DNA from: Epiperipatus broadwayi
Lineage: Eukaryota > Onychophora > Udeonychophora > Euonychophora > Peripatidae
DNA: 64,000 nucleotides
NCBI GenBank assembly: GCA_028023455.1
Contig: JAQFVV010006293.1
Span: 1,687,844 to 1,751,843, forward strand
Direction of reading: 5' to 3'
Every line of letters starts with the position of its first letter. Positions within the stretch are counted from its first letter, which is position 1. The notes below the pieces were generated by a model. It was given only the letters and a program-made list of their open reading frames with translations, was not told where the DNA came from and searched no databases. The translations under genes and the position numbers were made by a program. Positions 23,935 through 35,594 of the stretch are shown piece after piece.

Positions 23935-24645
23935 ATCATATATATAATATCAGTTTATAGAAAATCCACCCACACAAATATCTTTATCATCTTAATTCTG
24001 ATCATCATCATGTGCTCTTATTTTCTGTAGCAAAAAATATTTTGAATAGAGCTTGTAGTTTGTCAGATAAATATCATTTTACTCAAGAAATAGAACTAAC
24101 AAAAAATATTCTACTTTCTAATGCTTACAATAAAAACATCATTTATGAAGCATTATGTAGCATTGATGCTAAAAAAGAAGAAAGAGGATAAAATTAATAA
24201 ATCAAGTAGTTATAGAGTGGTTTTGCCTTATATTAAAGGAGTCACTGATAAAATCAGTACAAGACAATCTAATTTTAACACTAAAGACTAGTTTTCCACA
24301 AGCAAAAAAAATGGTGATTTTTCTTTCATAAGCCTAAAGACAGAATACTTTTGAAATATCAGGGCATTTATATAATTCCATGTTTACTGAGCTCAAAAAG
24401 CTATGTAGGTCAGTCTTATAGACAAATTAATGTCAGAATTAATGAACATAAAAATACTTTTAATCAGAAATAAAATACATCAGCTTTTACTTCTCTTTTT
24501 TTCTGATTTTGATAATACTATAATACTTGCTAATTTGGAAAAATATAATTTGGGAACCATGAGGGAATTAATTGAAATATTAAAAAGACCAACTGATTTA
24601 AATAGAGCTGATGAAGCACAACATACTCCAGACTTATAGAGATCA
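23935..24645 (+). pseudogene. Penelope-like element fragment: post-RT linker and GIY-YIG endonuclease
   Basis: Successive frames on the plus strand give the hallmarks of the Penelope-like C-terminus: YRKSTHTN just after the RT (near 23955), FTQEIELTKNILLSNAY (24080), VVLPYIKGVTDKIS (24220), then the GIY-YIG domain GIYIIPC, SYVGQSYR, NVRINEHKN in one frame at 24363-24473, and RELIEILKR and DLNRADEAQ near 24565-24615. The GIY-YIG domain would nick target DNA for retrotransposition. Stops and frameshifts separate the blocks and the RT core is absent, so the copy is 5'-truncated and dead. The assignment rests on motif order and is strong for the GIY-YIG part. Confidence 0.8.
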
Positions 24646-27600
24646 CTTATTTTATCTTTTTTTTTAAATATAAACCGGAAATCAAATAATGTTGAAATTG
24701 GAAAAAATAAATATTTTGTTAATCCATATATTCTGAATGCTCAACTACTTCATGCACAATTTCATTCTTTGCCTCACACATAATCTCATTATTCTTTGAC
24801 ATCTAATTATTTTTTCTTTGAAAAGTTAATCTTGATACTAGTGGATGATATTTTGTTGAAAACTTGGGGAATAATCAAAAATAACACTGTTTAACCCCAA
24901 AACTTTTATTTACCGTATATAACTGTGAAAATATTTTATATATATGTATATATAAATCATATTTAAAGAATGGTTGTTAATGAATTTTTGTATTTTGTTT
25001 ATCAGGAGGAAAGTGAACAACTTTTAGAAATATTGGAGAAAATCTTTCTTTAAAACATTTATATATATTATATGAAAGAAAGGAGTATAATTGTGCCATC
25101 TACTTTAACTGATTTAGCGTCTATTTGTCTTATTAGAGATCAAGTCTTCAGTATGCCAATTGATTGCAAATTCTAAAGAATTAATATATATCAGAAATCC
25201 AGATAATAAATAATACAAAAGTTGAAATAATTCCATCATAGTTTTGGGAAAACTGCCAGACAAATTAAGAAAATGCATCAGTATTGATTCCATAGATGAA
25301 GAAAATTACAATTATTCTACTTTCTTTACTTTCCTACTGTTATGTTACACAAAGTTTCAATTAACTATCAATTATAATGTATTATAATAACACAAAATTT
25401 GAATTCTAAACCGTCTTTTTAATTTTAAGTTAGACAACTATTTTATTTAGTGGTGAATGCTAAAATTATATTTCATCAATAATTTTTTCTCTTTTTGCCT
25501 TTTCAACTCACAAGAAAACTACTTAGTTATCAAGATTTCTGGCTGACTAATAAATTAATTTGCATATATTTGTAATCTTGTTTCACACACAAACACATAG
25601 CCAGTTTATGTAATTTTTTTTCCAGAATAAGAGTTTTTGATTTTTTTAAAAAAAGCCTTCGATGAAAATATACATATATATAAATTCTTTTTTTTTAAGG
25701 AAGATTGCCATAAATACTATTAATCACGTATATATTTAGACTAGGTTTATTTTATCATAAACATTATATAAACTTAGGTAATTTAAAAAATTGAGAGAAA
25801 AATCAAATTTTTGATCACAGTTTAATGTTAATTTATCAAAAATACAACCTAAAGTGAATTATTTCAAAATAAATTTTTACTGTATTTAATAAATAAAAAT
25901 ATATTTTGCATAATTTAATACAGCATAATTTGTCTGATTTTAAATTTGTTTTCTTTAATTAAAGGATTAAACAAACTAAAGAAGTGAGCATTGAAAGAGA
26001 ATTTATTTATTTTTGTCTGCTTTCTGTTTGGTTATTTATTTGCAATTATATTATGTTTATAGGCACCCCCCCCCCCCGCGCGCTTACCCAATTCTATCTA
26101 ACATAAATAAATCTGCCTCATAAAATATCTGTACAAAACACAGTAAATTAATTTAATAAAATTATAACTATATGGGGGGTTTTTTTTACATAAAAATTTA
26201 TTAAATTACATTTATTTAGTATATATATGATGTATACACATATAGAACCCCTAAAAATGTGTTAAACATTGGAAACATTTCACACCGGTCAGTATTGAAT
26301 AATGATACAGTTTAATGGTATTTTAAAAAAGATGAGAAAATGGTTTTTATTAGTAATAAACTCAATTTAATTTTAGCAGCAAAGCAATTTTACTTTGGGA
26401 GGGGGGCTATTAAAAATGAAACAATGATAGAAAAATATTTTGACTTTTTTCAATAATGCTAGAAAAAAATTTATTAATTATAAAATTAATAATCCATCAT
26501 TTTAAATACTATTAGAAATATTAATTTTTAAATAATGTAATATTTTTTTTTATTTAAAAATAATATTTACATGCTTTATAAAACATTTTTAAACCTTTCA
26601 CATTTAATTCTTTTTTTACTTACACCTAGTGAGATTTGAGTTCTTCATCATTTTAATTTTTAAACTCTTTATTTAATATTATGAATCAATAAATTGGGCT
26701 TGTCTTATTATAAATTTAAGTTTACAATTGAGAAAAATTATTAAAAAAATCATATTTGAACTTTCCAAATGTTTAAAAAATACAAAAATGTGTAATACAA
26801 TTAGACAATAGCTTTATTTTTATTGTTTTTTTTTTTCATAAAGCTATTGTAAAAAATAAATTAACGAAATATTTGTTAAATCAATTCAGTTTTTAAATCT
26901 GAACAAATTATTATAAAGACATAACAAATCTTATTAAAAATAATAATTGTATTTATATTTATTAAATTATAAAATAAAAAAAATCATAATCACCACTATT
27001 TGAAATCTGTTTGACAGAATGTTAAAGCTGTACTTGTCCCTGCTTCCAATTTAATGTATTTGGAAAACATCCAAGTGGAAACAAGCATATTTTTATAATT
27101 TTAATTAAAATATTTTATAGAAATAATTACAAATAATTAAATACATTACAAAATTATGCCTTTCCTCCCTAACTCTCTTAAATAATAATCTAGGTGTTTC
27201 TTAGTAATCATGTTCAAAAAATCAACCAATCAGTAACATTTGGATCTTTTCATCTTACACTCAGTAGACTTCTCTTATTGAATTATTAGTTACAAAAAAA
27301 ATCTGAAGATATCAGTACTCAACAGAACAGTTATAACTTGAGTTTTACTGCAAAGTGACCATAAATAACAGTTTTAGGGGGCCAAAATTTTTAAAAAGGC
27401 AATTTAAAGCTGTAGCACAGTAGTACCATTGTATTAAGTAACTATAATGTTAATATGCTAATAATTTGTAAATATAATCATTCAAAGTAATAAAGTTTTA
27501 TAATTTTTTTTCAACTTTTGTATAAATAAGATGATTTTATGTCATTATTTTTTTTATTTCTTTATGCATAAATCTCAGTACAAGGTTTTTTGTTTTTTTT

Positions 27601-27719
27601 TACCCATCTTACACTGACCCTGCTTCAAATATTCATACTTTATTTTAAAAAATATATGATTTAATATTAGTAACTTAAGATTTCAATTGAATTTTGAAAC
27701 TTTTTCATCCATTACTTTA
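24646..27719. other. AT-rich intergenic DNA, no clear gene
   Basis: Very AT-rich, with C/G runs at about 26066-26083 (12 C followed by GCGCGC) and 26399. Near 25091-25150 one frame reads VPSTLTDLASICLIRDQV, and near 25245 another reads LGKLPDKLRKCISI. The pair is faintly like the two halves of a SOCS box but is separated by stops and unsupported. Nothing else is recognised. Confidence 0.45.
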
Positions 27720-27795
27720 TAGATTTTATCAATAATTATGCGCTTATAACGCTTGTTAAAGAAGTTATATATATTATTAAATTTATTTAAAGCTT
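27720..27795 (+). pseudogene. Short Penelope-like RT fragment
   Basis: About 70 bases here are almost identical to the reverse complement of 36235-36305, inside the Penelope-like element at 35.3-37.6 kb. Both encode NYALITLVKE, then IYIIKFI, the region after the RT catalytic box. Similarity fades on both sides, so this is a tiny remnant of the same family in the opposite orientation. Confidence 0.6.
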
Positions 27796-28114
27796 AGTGC
27801 TTTAAAAGCTCTATGGCTTATTTAAAATTATTGTTGACATAATGTATGTTGTTTATCCACAGGAAAACCCACAATTTTTTATATGTTTGCTTTATTTCAG
27901 ATTAGCATAGGTTTTTTTTTAATATTACTATATTTTACATGGCATGAATTAAAATAATTTAACATTGTCCTTAAATAGTAATTTTAAAATGAGTGGGGGT
28001 GTTAAAAGCCTGCTGAGGGATTGGCAATTGTAAATTGCTATTTTCATTTATTAAGCACAGAATTAATTAACTTAAGTTTTGCTCATTTAACAATATCTAT
28101 AAAAATGTATAATC

Positions 28115-28204
28115 TTTCTGTAATATATAAGGCATTCAAACTCAGACTTTCACATGACCCTCAACTCGACCCTCAACTCTCCATGCCATCTCATATTGCT
28201 GACT
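28115..28204 (-). mobile_element. SINE-like repeat, copy 1
   Basis: The minus strand shares with copy 2 (28619-28717) the blocks GATGGCATGGAGAGTTGAG, GTCATGTRAAAGTCTGAG and CTTATATATTAC. It carries a worn B box, GAGTTTGAATGCC, and an internal duplication of GAGTTGAGGGTC. A hammerhead-like motif lies just upstream on the same strand. Confidence 0.6.
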
Positions 28205-28229
28205 CACCTGATCACACACACGTTGAAAA

Positions 28230-28292
28230 GATAAATAATCACCAATATATGTTTTTCATGCTAAACCAGCACTCATCAGTTGGTCCAGATTA
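28230..28292 (-). ncRNA. Hammerhead ribozyme-like motif, type I, degenerate (copy A)
   Basis: Reading the minus strand: AATC, TGG, ACCAA, the core CTGATGAG (28279-28272), a 4-bp stem II TGCT/AGCA with loop GGTTT, TGAAAA in place of CGAAAC, a short AT segment, then TA, TTGGT and GATT. ACCAA pairs with TTGGT and AATC with GATT to form stem I with an internal bulge, as in the minimal type I hammerheads described in Penelope-like elements and retrozymes. Stem III is degraded and cleavage activity is doubtful. The same core and stem II recur at 41921-41985. Confidence 0.5.
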
Positions 28293-28618
28293 CCATCTCC
28301 ACACATACATACAATCAGTGCTCAGCTTTATATTAAGATAGCCAATCTTCATATTTTAATAGACAGGCTTCAAAACACTCCAACCCACAACTTTTCAGCC
28401 ATCCATTTCATTGAAAATCTGTTGATGGAATGTTCAAAGCCCACGTGAGTGCCAAGGTTGTCATACTACCCATGTTGACATTAGTCATTCTGACCCCTCA
28501 TGTACTGGAGAATAATTCATTTTACATATATATGCAAGAGATGGGCAAACCTTTAGTGCACTATGTTGTAATATGTAACTTAATACACTGTACAGGCTTA
28601 CACATGCCTGTACATATA

Positions 28619-28717
28619 ATGTAATATATAAGGGATTTGAACTCAGACTTTTACATGACTCTCAACTCTCCATGCCATCTTTCTGTAATAATCTAACCAC
28701 TAAACTTTTACTTGGGA
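28619..28717 (-). mobile_element. tRNA-derived SINE-like repeat, copy 2
   Basis: On the minus strand there is an A-box-like TTTAGTGGTTAGATTATTA, then the block shared with copy 1, and a good B box GAGTTCAAATCCC followed by TTATATATTAC. The box spacing is slightly long for a tRNA, as in old SINEs. No target duplication identified. Confidence 0.6.
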
Positions 28718-31700
28718 GTAAAAATGATATTTAAAAAAAAACAACAACATTTTGAAAATCATTTGGATACATTAATAGTATTTTGTATAAATTTTACACA
28801 AAGCATGGTTTTTATATAAAATATATATCAGTGTGTACACAAATACTTGTTTATTTCTTTTTTCTTTAAATCGCACTATCAGAAACTTATTAACAGTGAT
28901 ATGTTAGTATGTTTTTTTTTTATCTTTAGCGTTATTTTTAATATTCTCTCTCATTAATTCTTTAAGAACATTTTATTATTTTTTACTCATTCTTTTAATG
29001 CTAATGTTACTTCCCCAAATTTTTTTTCTTTCAAAAGCTTCTGTTAATTTTTTTTCTCTCTTAACTATTCTAGGTTTAACTACAATTTAAATGTTTGACA
29101 AGACTCCTAATTTTTAGGATTTATTCAGTAATACTATTTTTTTTTTTGCAAAAGCTTGTATAAGCATTACTACTTTTATTTATTATTTCTTGCATCATTA
29201 CTCAGTCAATCACTTTTTTCTTTTTTTTAAAAATTCTTATTCAGCTCATTCAACACAATTTTAGCTATATTAAATGTCTATATTTTTTAATCTAAACTTT
29301 AAACAAATTACATCATTTAGATAATTATTTTATAAGTTCACTCTTGTTATATTCAAACATTTCTATATCTCTATCATATCAATATTCTTTATTTAAGTCA
29401 TTGTTAAATAAAACTGTAGCTTAATAGTTTTTTTTTAATCTTAATCCCCCCCCTTTTTTTTTTTTGGCACTTAAAATCATTTTATCTTTGAAATATTATC
29501 ATGTAAATAAATTCTGTATTACTAGAATTTTTTCATTATATATATATTGAAATACCAAATAGTCCATAAAATAATTTATTATATCACTTTTTTTTTTTGG
29601 TAATAATGAAATATATAGTAATTTTTAAATATTTTTTGATAGTAAACATTATTTTTTTTTTGCATTTTTTATTTGATAATCTTTTTAATCCATTGTAGTG
29701 TTTCTAATCTATTCAAAATTATTTGGTAATTTTCAAAAACTTTTGAATGTTAAAAATCCAATATTGTTTGAATGTTATTTGTTGTGTCTATATATTCATA
29801 TTTTAAAAAATAAAACATATCTATTCATATTTTAAGAAAATATTGAGTTAATTATTACAATTTATTTTCTCTGCATGTCAGCATTCATTCACATCAATCA
29901 GTTAATCAGTTTCCTAAATTTTAAAATCATAAATTTCTTCTAAAAAAATTTTGCTAACACTTGATTTTTTTTTTTAACATTTTTCATTTTTAATACCTTA
30001 AATGATTAATTTTTCATCGAATATTTCACTTTCTTTTTTCTAGTACATTAATATTTACAACATTTTTTATTACCATTCTTCTCAGTTGGAATCAAAATCG
30101 TGTCTGATTATGAAATATTATGGTGGTGTTTTATTGAAAGAATATACAGTTTTGTTCTTCAATAGTATTTCTAACATTTTTTAAATTGCTGAACAGTTTT
30201 CTCTCAGTGTATTTACTGAACTCATATTTATTATGGCTGTGTATTTCTTTTTTAAAAAGTGTATAATTAATTATTTTTTTCTTATCAATGTATCCCTCAT
30301 CTTAATTTCATCATCTTGCAATCTTCTATCAATGTAGGTAGATAATATAATTATATAAAAAATACAAATCAGTTTTAAAATTCAAGCTATCACCAAAAAC
30401 ATCCAGCTTCATTCTATAAGATGAAAGCAATTCTCCATTTTATGGCCATCTAATGTAAGATGAAATAAAGTTAAATATGATTTCTGGATACATTTATGCA
30501 TTAGTTCTAACTTTGAATCCCAGACCACATTGATAAAGGCAAAAGCTAGAAACAAATCTTATGTATATCAAAAATGATAATATAGTAGCAGTAAAATTGA
30601 AAAATTTAAGGATATAAAGAATTCAACAAGAAAGAATTACACAGTAAATTGAAGATAAGACAATGGAGAAAAAGCCCTGCACTTTTTTAGATAAAATAAA
30701 GTCAATATAGATACTGAATTATAAAGTAATGCATATACAATTAATTATAAAGAGGGTAAAAAGAGTTAGGTTTCGGAATATAAAATGAAGAAAAAAATAA
30801 AATAACTGAAGGAGATAAAAAGCTTAATAACAAAATGAGTGATGTTATAGGCTAAAGTAAAATAAAAAAAAGAAAAGAGTAACCGGGAAATATGGCAAGA
30901 TAAAAAAATTCAAGAAAAAATAATTTATCTTTTTTTTTTTCAAAATAACTTTAAAGTTTTTAAATAGCATTTTATGAATTATTTCAATAATAATAATAAT
31001 AATGTTTTTATTTTTAGCAAAGGCAAAATAAAGTTAGAAATTTATAATTATTTTAAATAAAATTGAATGAATAATTTTATGTTATAGAAGTGTGTTGGAA
31101 AATTTTTTAAATCTTTTTTTTTTAGCCCCTAGATTTGTGTTATATATAACTGACTTGAGAATTATTTATTTGCTTAATACTATTGTATTCAATTATTTCA
31201 ATATTTAATATGTTTGAGTACTTTTTCAATCGAATCTCAACTGATTGGAGTAAATTAAATTATTGTTGTATTTGTTGCTAAAAAAATCTTTGTAAAAAAA
31301 AAAAAAACTATTTAATAATGATAGTATATACTGATAAGAATAAAAAGATAAAAATGTAATCTAAATTTTGATTATCTTGTAAGATATGTAATCATTTAGA
31401 ATATAGTGAAAGTTACTCACTATACTGTATATCAATATACACAACTTCATTTATATGCTATTTAATAAAAATGCAAAACAAACAAAAAAAAAACATTAAC
31501 ATTCATAAATTTAATATATTTTACAGTTTGCAAGCATCCATTTTACCCTCTCTGAGCATCACATATGCAGCCATTTTGCCATCTCAGAGCACCATACACA
31601 ATCATGTTTTTTTAAGAAAATTTTTTCAGTTTGTGTTAAAAGTGGATAAATGTTATTCTTTATTATTATTTTTTAATTTAATGTGCAATATTCCACATAA

Positions 31701-32689
31701 TGAAACGTTTTCTAAGCATAATGATAAAGTTTTAGAAAAAAGTTATGAAAAAAATAGAATATAACCAGAATATATTTAATTGCAATGAAAGTCAGATATT
31801 TTACTATTTTTTTGGATAAGTACTATAAAACAAAAATCCATAGCCTAGCAAAAAATTTTTCAAATGTATAAGGATAAATGATAAAGAATTTTTGATAACT
31901 TACCTACAGTAGAGCTGTCTTTAACTTAAATATTCTTGAATTATTTGTTTTAGAGCTCTAGTATTTATCCTGATTGATGACTGAATTTTTTAATCCTTAT
32001 TGAAATATTTGAATTATGCTATAATAACTATTGCTAATATTCACTATGTGCAGATAATTAAACTCTCAGACTCAATTTTTCTAAAGTATTCGCTTTTAAA
32101 AATAATATTAGTGTGCACAATAAATTAACAATCATTTAACTACAATATTTTAAATAATTCTTTAAATATATTTTACTTAATAACTCCGCAAATATTGTCC
32201 AAATCTTCTTTAGTCCACAAAGTTGTTCTTTTTTCAGTGAAATAGTAGTACATTGATAATTTTCAAATTTGCTAGAAAATATTAATTTTAAATTATGAAA
32301 AATTCACTAGAGGTCACTGCTAGTACAAATTTTCAAATTTTGTATCTGCGGCTCTAGATATTTTATTAGTAAATTCCAATTTTTTTCAGACAATTTACTA
32401 CTAAAAAACAAAATTTATAGTCTGTAATAATTCTTTTAAAAAAATCATGCAAGATTTATTAATATTGGTGCAATATTTGTTGAATTTATTAAGTAACAAA
32501 CAAACAAACTTTCAAATTTATATATATAATAGATCTATTATTTTAAAATTTTGTTTATACTATAATCTTTAGTTAATATTAAGTTTTCACTTTGTTTGTA
32601 TTTGTAATTTGATTGCAAAATGTTTTTCACATCACAGACTGCAGTCAAATTATAATCTTAATTTATATATGCATACTATGTTATATATA
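28718..32689. other. AT-rich intergenic DNA, no gene seen
   Basis: Dominated by T and A runs. A 97-codon frame at 31471-31764 contains a local imperfect duplication of about 28 bases (CATCCATTTTACCCTCTCTG and CAGCCATTTTGCCATCTC, near 31540-31595) but no domain. A run of 7 C joins about 12 T near 29446-29465. Nothing else is recognised. Confidence 0.5.
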
Positions 32690-33383
32690 TATATAATAAA
32701 ATATAATTATATTCCAAATAACTAAATAACAAAATATTTAATTACTAGTCGTACTTTCAATTATATTCATAATTATTTTCAACTAAACCGACTTAATTTC
32801 AAAATGAAGTAAAACATCATCAACCTAAAACCATATGTCGATTTACATGTTCCACAATTCACTAATCGTAATATTCGCTGTTTCTCTGTTTATTATCATA
32901 TTTTTATAATGATTAATAAAAATTGCCTCTTTAATTTTTCTTTTTCATTATTTCTTTCTTGTCTTAAAATTTTAATTCTTTTCATATTAAAATTAAATTT
33001 ACATTTACAATTTCTATCATGATCATAAAACACTTTATTCTTTTTATCTTGTAAATGTAAATTTAATTTTGATGTGAAAAGAATTAAGATTTTTAGTCAA
33101 GAAAGAAATACTGAAAAAGGAAAAATTAAAGAGGCAATTTTTATTTATTGTTATAAAAATAAGATAACAAATGGACAGTGAATATTAAGATTAATGAAGT
33201 AAGGGATATGTAAATTGACATGTGGTTTCTCATCGATGCTGTTTTATTCCATTTTAATATTAAGTCAGTTTAATTGAAAATGATTATGAATATAATTGAA
33301 AGTATTACTAGTGACTAAAGTTTATATTGAAAATTATTTTGTTATTTATCATTATTTGGAATATAATAAAATTTTATTACAAT
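32690..33383. mobile_element. Foldback element with arms of about 320 bp
   Basis: Left arm (about 32690-33011) and right arm (about 33048-33383) are imperfect reverse complements with a short centre. Matched landmarks include TTATATTCCAAATAACTAAA with its partner near 33340, CAATTATATTCATAATTATT with 33280-33300, and AATTGCCTCTTTAATTTTTC with 33124-33145. Divergence between the arms shows an old insertion. It has no coding capacity. Confidence 0.8.
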
Positions 33384-34477
33384 ATTTTTATTAGCGGACA
33401 TTTATTGTATTATTGGGTTGCATATATATGTATGCATGTTGAAAAGTAGTGTATATTGGCAGTTCAATAAACAGTACATATTCTATTTTAATAAAAGTTT
33501 ATTAACAAAGTATGATATATGTGAGGGGGCTTGCAATGGAATATAGTAGATATCATGGCTCTGCAATATGTAATTTATCATAAAATACTATATATATAAT
33601 TTTAGTTTTCTGTTTTTTGTCAGTGAATCTCTGTTTGAAAATAGCATTCTACATAGATAGTTATATAATATTTTTTTATTAAATACTATTTACAAGTTTG
33701 CAGGATATGCTATCATTTTTGAATATCTTTCATTATCCTATATTTAAAATTCATTTTTTTTGCAGGTTTTTAAGTTCATAATATTTTTTTTGTTCTTGTT
33801 ATCCATTCTTCTTCTTATTATTATTTCTTTATTAATATCCATTATGCTTTTTAATTACTTATTGTATTAATCTAGTTTTATAGTAAAGTTTATTGTTATA
33901 TAAAGAATTAGATTACATAAATGTGCACTGAATTACACAATTTGAGATATCAAAATAAATGATGAAGTCTGATTATTTCTTTATTGTTCTCTTAAGATAA
34001 AATATGGGGATTCAATGTAATTCAAGAACATTGTATAATTTGTTTTTGCATATTTTTTTATGTTAGTGAATTTGATTATGAGTAAATAATATGAAATTTG
34101 GGGGAAGGTTCTCATATTTATGAATGAAAATTTTGCATGAATGGAAAGGAAGGCTTTGGATAAAGAGTTATAATATTTTCATTGTGCACCAGAAAGCTGT
34201 TCAGGCATTCATTCATTGCTTTGACTAATAGATGCACAGGAAGTTCAGAAGGTGCTGTGAAAAAAAAGTATAAGATCACCTATGATGATATACCAAGGTG
34301 TTGATTTTTGTTATTAAATTTGAATGAATACTGCTTCATATAGTTGCAAAAATTATTTTAAAATGTGTTAAATTTTTTTTTTTTTTGAATGAAGAAATGT
34401 TATTAAGCTATCCATAGAAGAAATATAATTAATGATTGATTAATAAGTGGAACATATAAGCCTGGCAACTTATTTAG
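33384..34477. other. AT-rich intergenic DNA, no gene seen
   Basis: No motif, repeat with ends, or tRNA box recognised. Confidence 0.5.
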
Positions 34478-34480
34478 TGG

Positions 34481-34970
34481 GATAGAATTATGTTGATAAA
34501 ACTCAAATGATGCTTTATTATTTGAGATATATATATTTTCCTATTATAAAACAATTTAGCTGGTATATAATAGAATATGGGGGATCCTTTATTTTTGAAG
34601 AAGTGAATTTTTTTGAGTAAAGCCTATGTTTTGTCTTTTGTGATATAGAGTTATGAGGATAAAACTCTGATGATACTTTATCATTTAAAGTGATATGTTT
34701 TGTATTATTATTATGAAGGAGCAGGTTAGCTAGTATATACAATAGAGGATGAGAATTCTGTATTTTTTTTAAAGGATTAATATATGTAGTAAACGGTAAG
34801 AGTTTGTAGAAGATTCTTGTGGATAGAGTTATGGTGATGAAACTTTAGCATCATTTTATTATTTATAATAATGTTTATTTTCTTGTTAAGAAGCAAATTA
34901 ATTAATGTACACAATGAAAGATAGGATATCCTATGTTCTTGAAGAAGCTCAAAGAGTTCAATTACAGAAA
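34481..34970. repeat. Degenerate tandem array, three units of about 160-180 bp
   Basis: Units begin at 34481 (GATAGAATTATGTTGATAAA), 34642 (GATATAGAGTTATGAGGATA) and 34822 (GATAGAGTTATGGTGATGAA). Each goes on with a short A/T part, a block like AGCTGGTATATAATAGAATA / AGCTAGTATATACAATAGAG / AATTAATGTACACAATGAAA, and then a purine-rich end. Frames do not stay open across units, so a repeat protein is unlikely. Confidence 0.65.
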
Positions 34971-35280
34971 CTGATTCAGATGCACTTGTCTTCTCTCATC
35001 GACTACTTAGGCATAGTTTGTGAGCTAGAGTTTATGCAGCCTGTGGTGGCATTTTGATTTGTGATTTTATAATTGCCCTCACTGTAGGCAAGCAGGGAAG
35101 GAAAGAGTTGAGATAATTAATGGAATTAAATTTGGATTTCTAATGAAACAGATGGTTGGCATGTTTTCTCTTATAATGAAATATAAATCAATGAAAGAAT
35201 AAACAAATACATCATCTTACTCTTGAAATAACAAAAAAAAAATGTGGCTGTTGTCACTGACAGTGATATTAAAAACTTAT

Positions 35281-35455
35281 ATAATATTAATAAATGCTTA
35301 GTGCTTTCAACCTAAGTTCTTATCAAGATGAAAACTGTATATAAAAACTAATTGATAAATGTTGAAATGGCTATTATGTAGATTAAGATGAACTAATAGG
35401 GAAACTAGTCAATTTAGAGTTTACCACATAAGGAATACTTTTGATTACATATGAT
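35281..35455 (+). repeat. Left inverted terminal repeat (pseudo-LTR) of the Penelope-like element
   Basis: About 175 bases are the imperfect reverse complement of 37443-37614. Matched blocks include AATATTAATAAATGC, TTTCAACCTAAGT, TTGAAATGGCTATTAT and ACTTTTGATTACAT. Penelope-like elements are known to carry terminal repeats in direct or inverted arrangement. Confidence 0.75.
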
Positions 35456-35594
35456 TTATTAACTTTACTCTTTTTATGCTATGTCTCATGCATTAATATC
35501 TCAAAAGATTATGGATGAAAAATATGCCCAGTAGAAGATTGATGGGTATAAAATGTAGAAATGCTTTATTATAAGTATGATTATGTTGCTGAAG

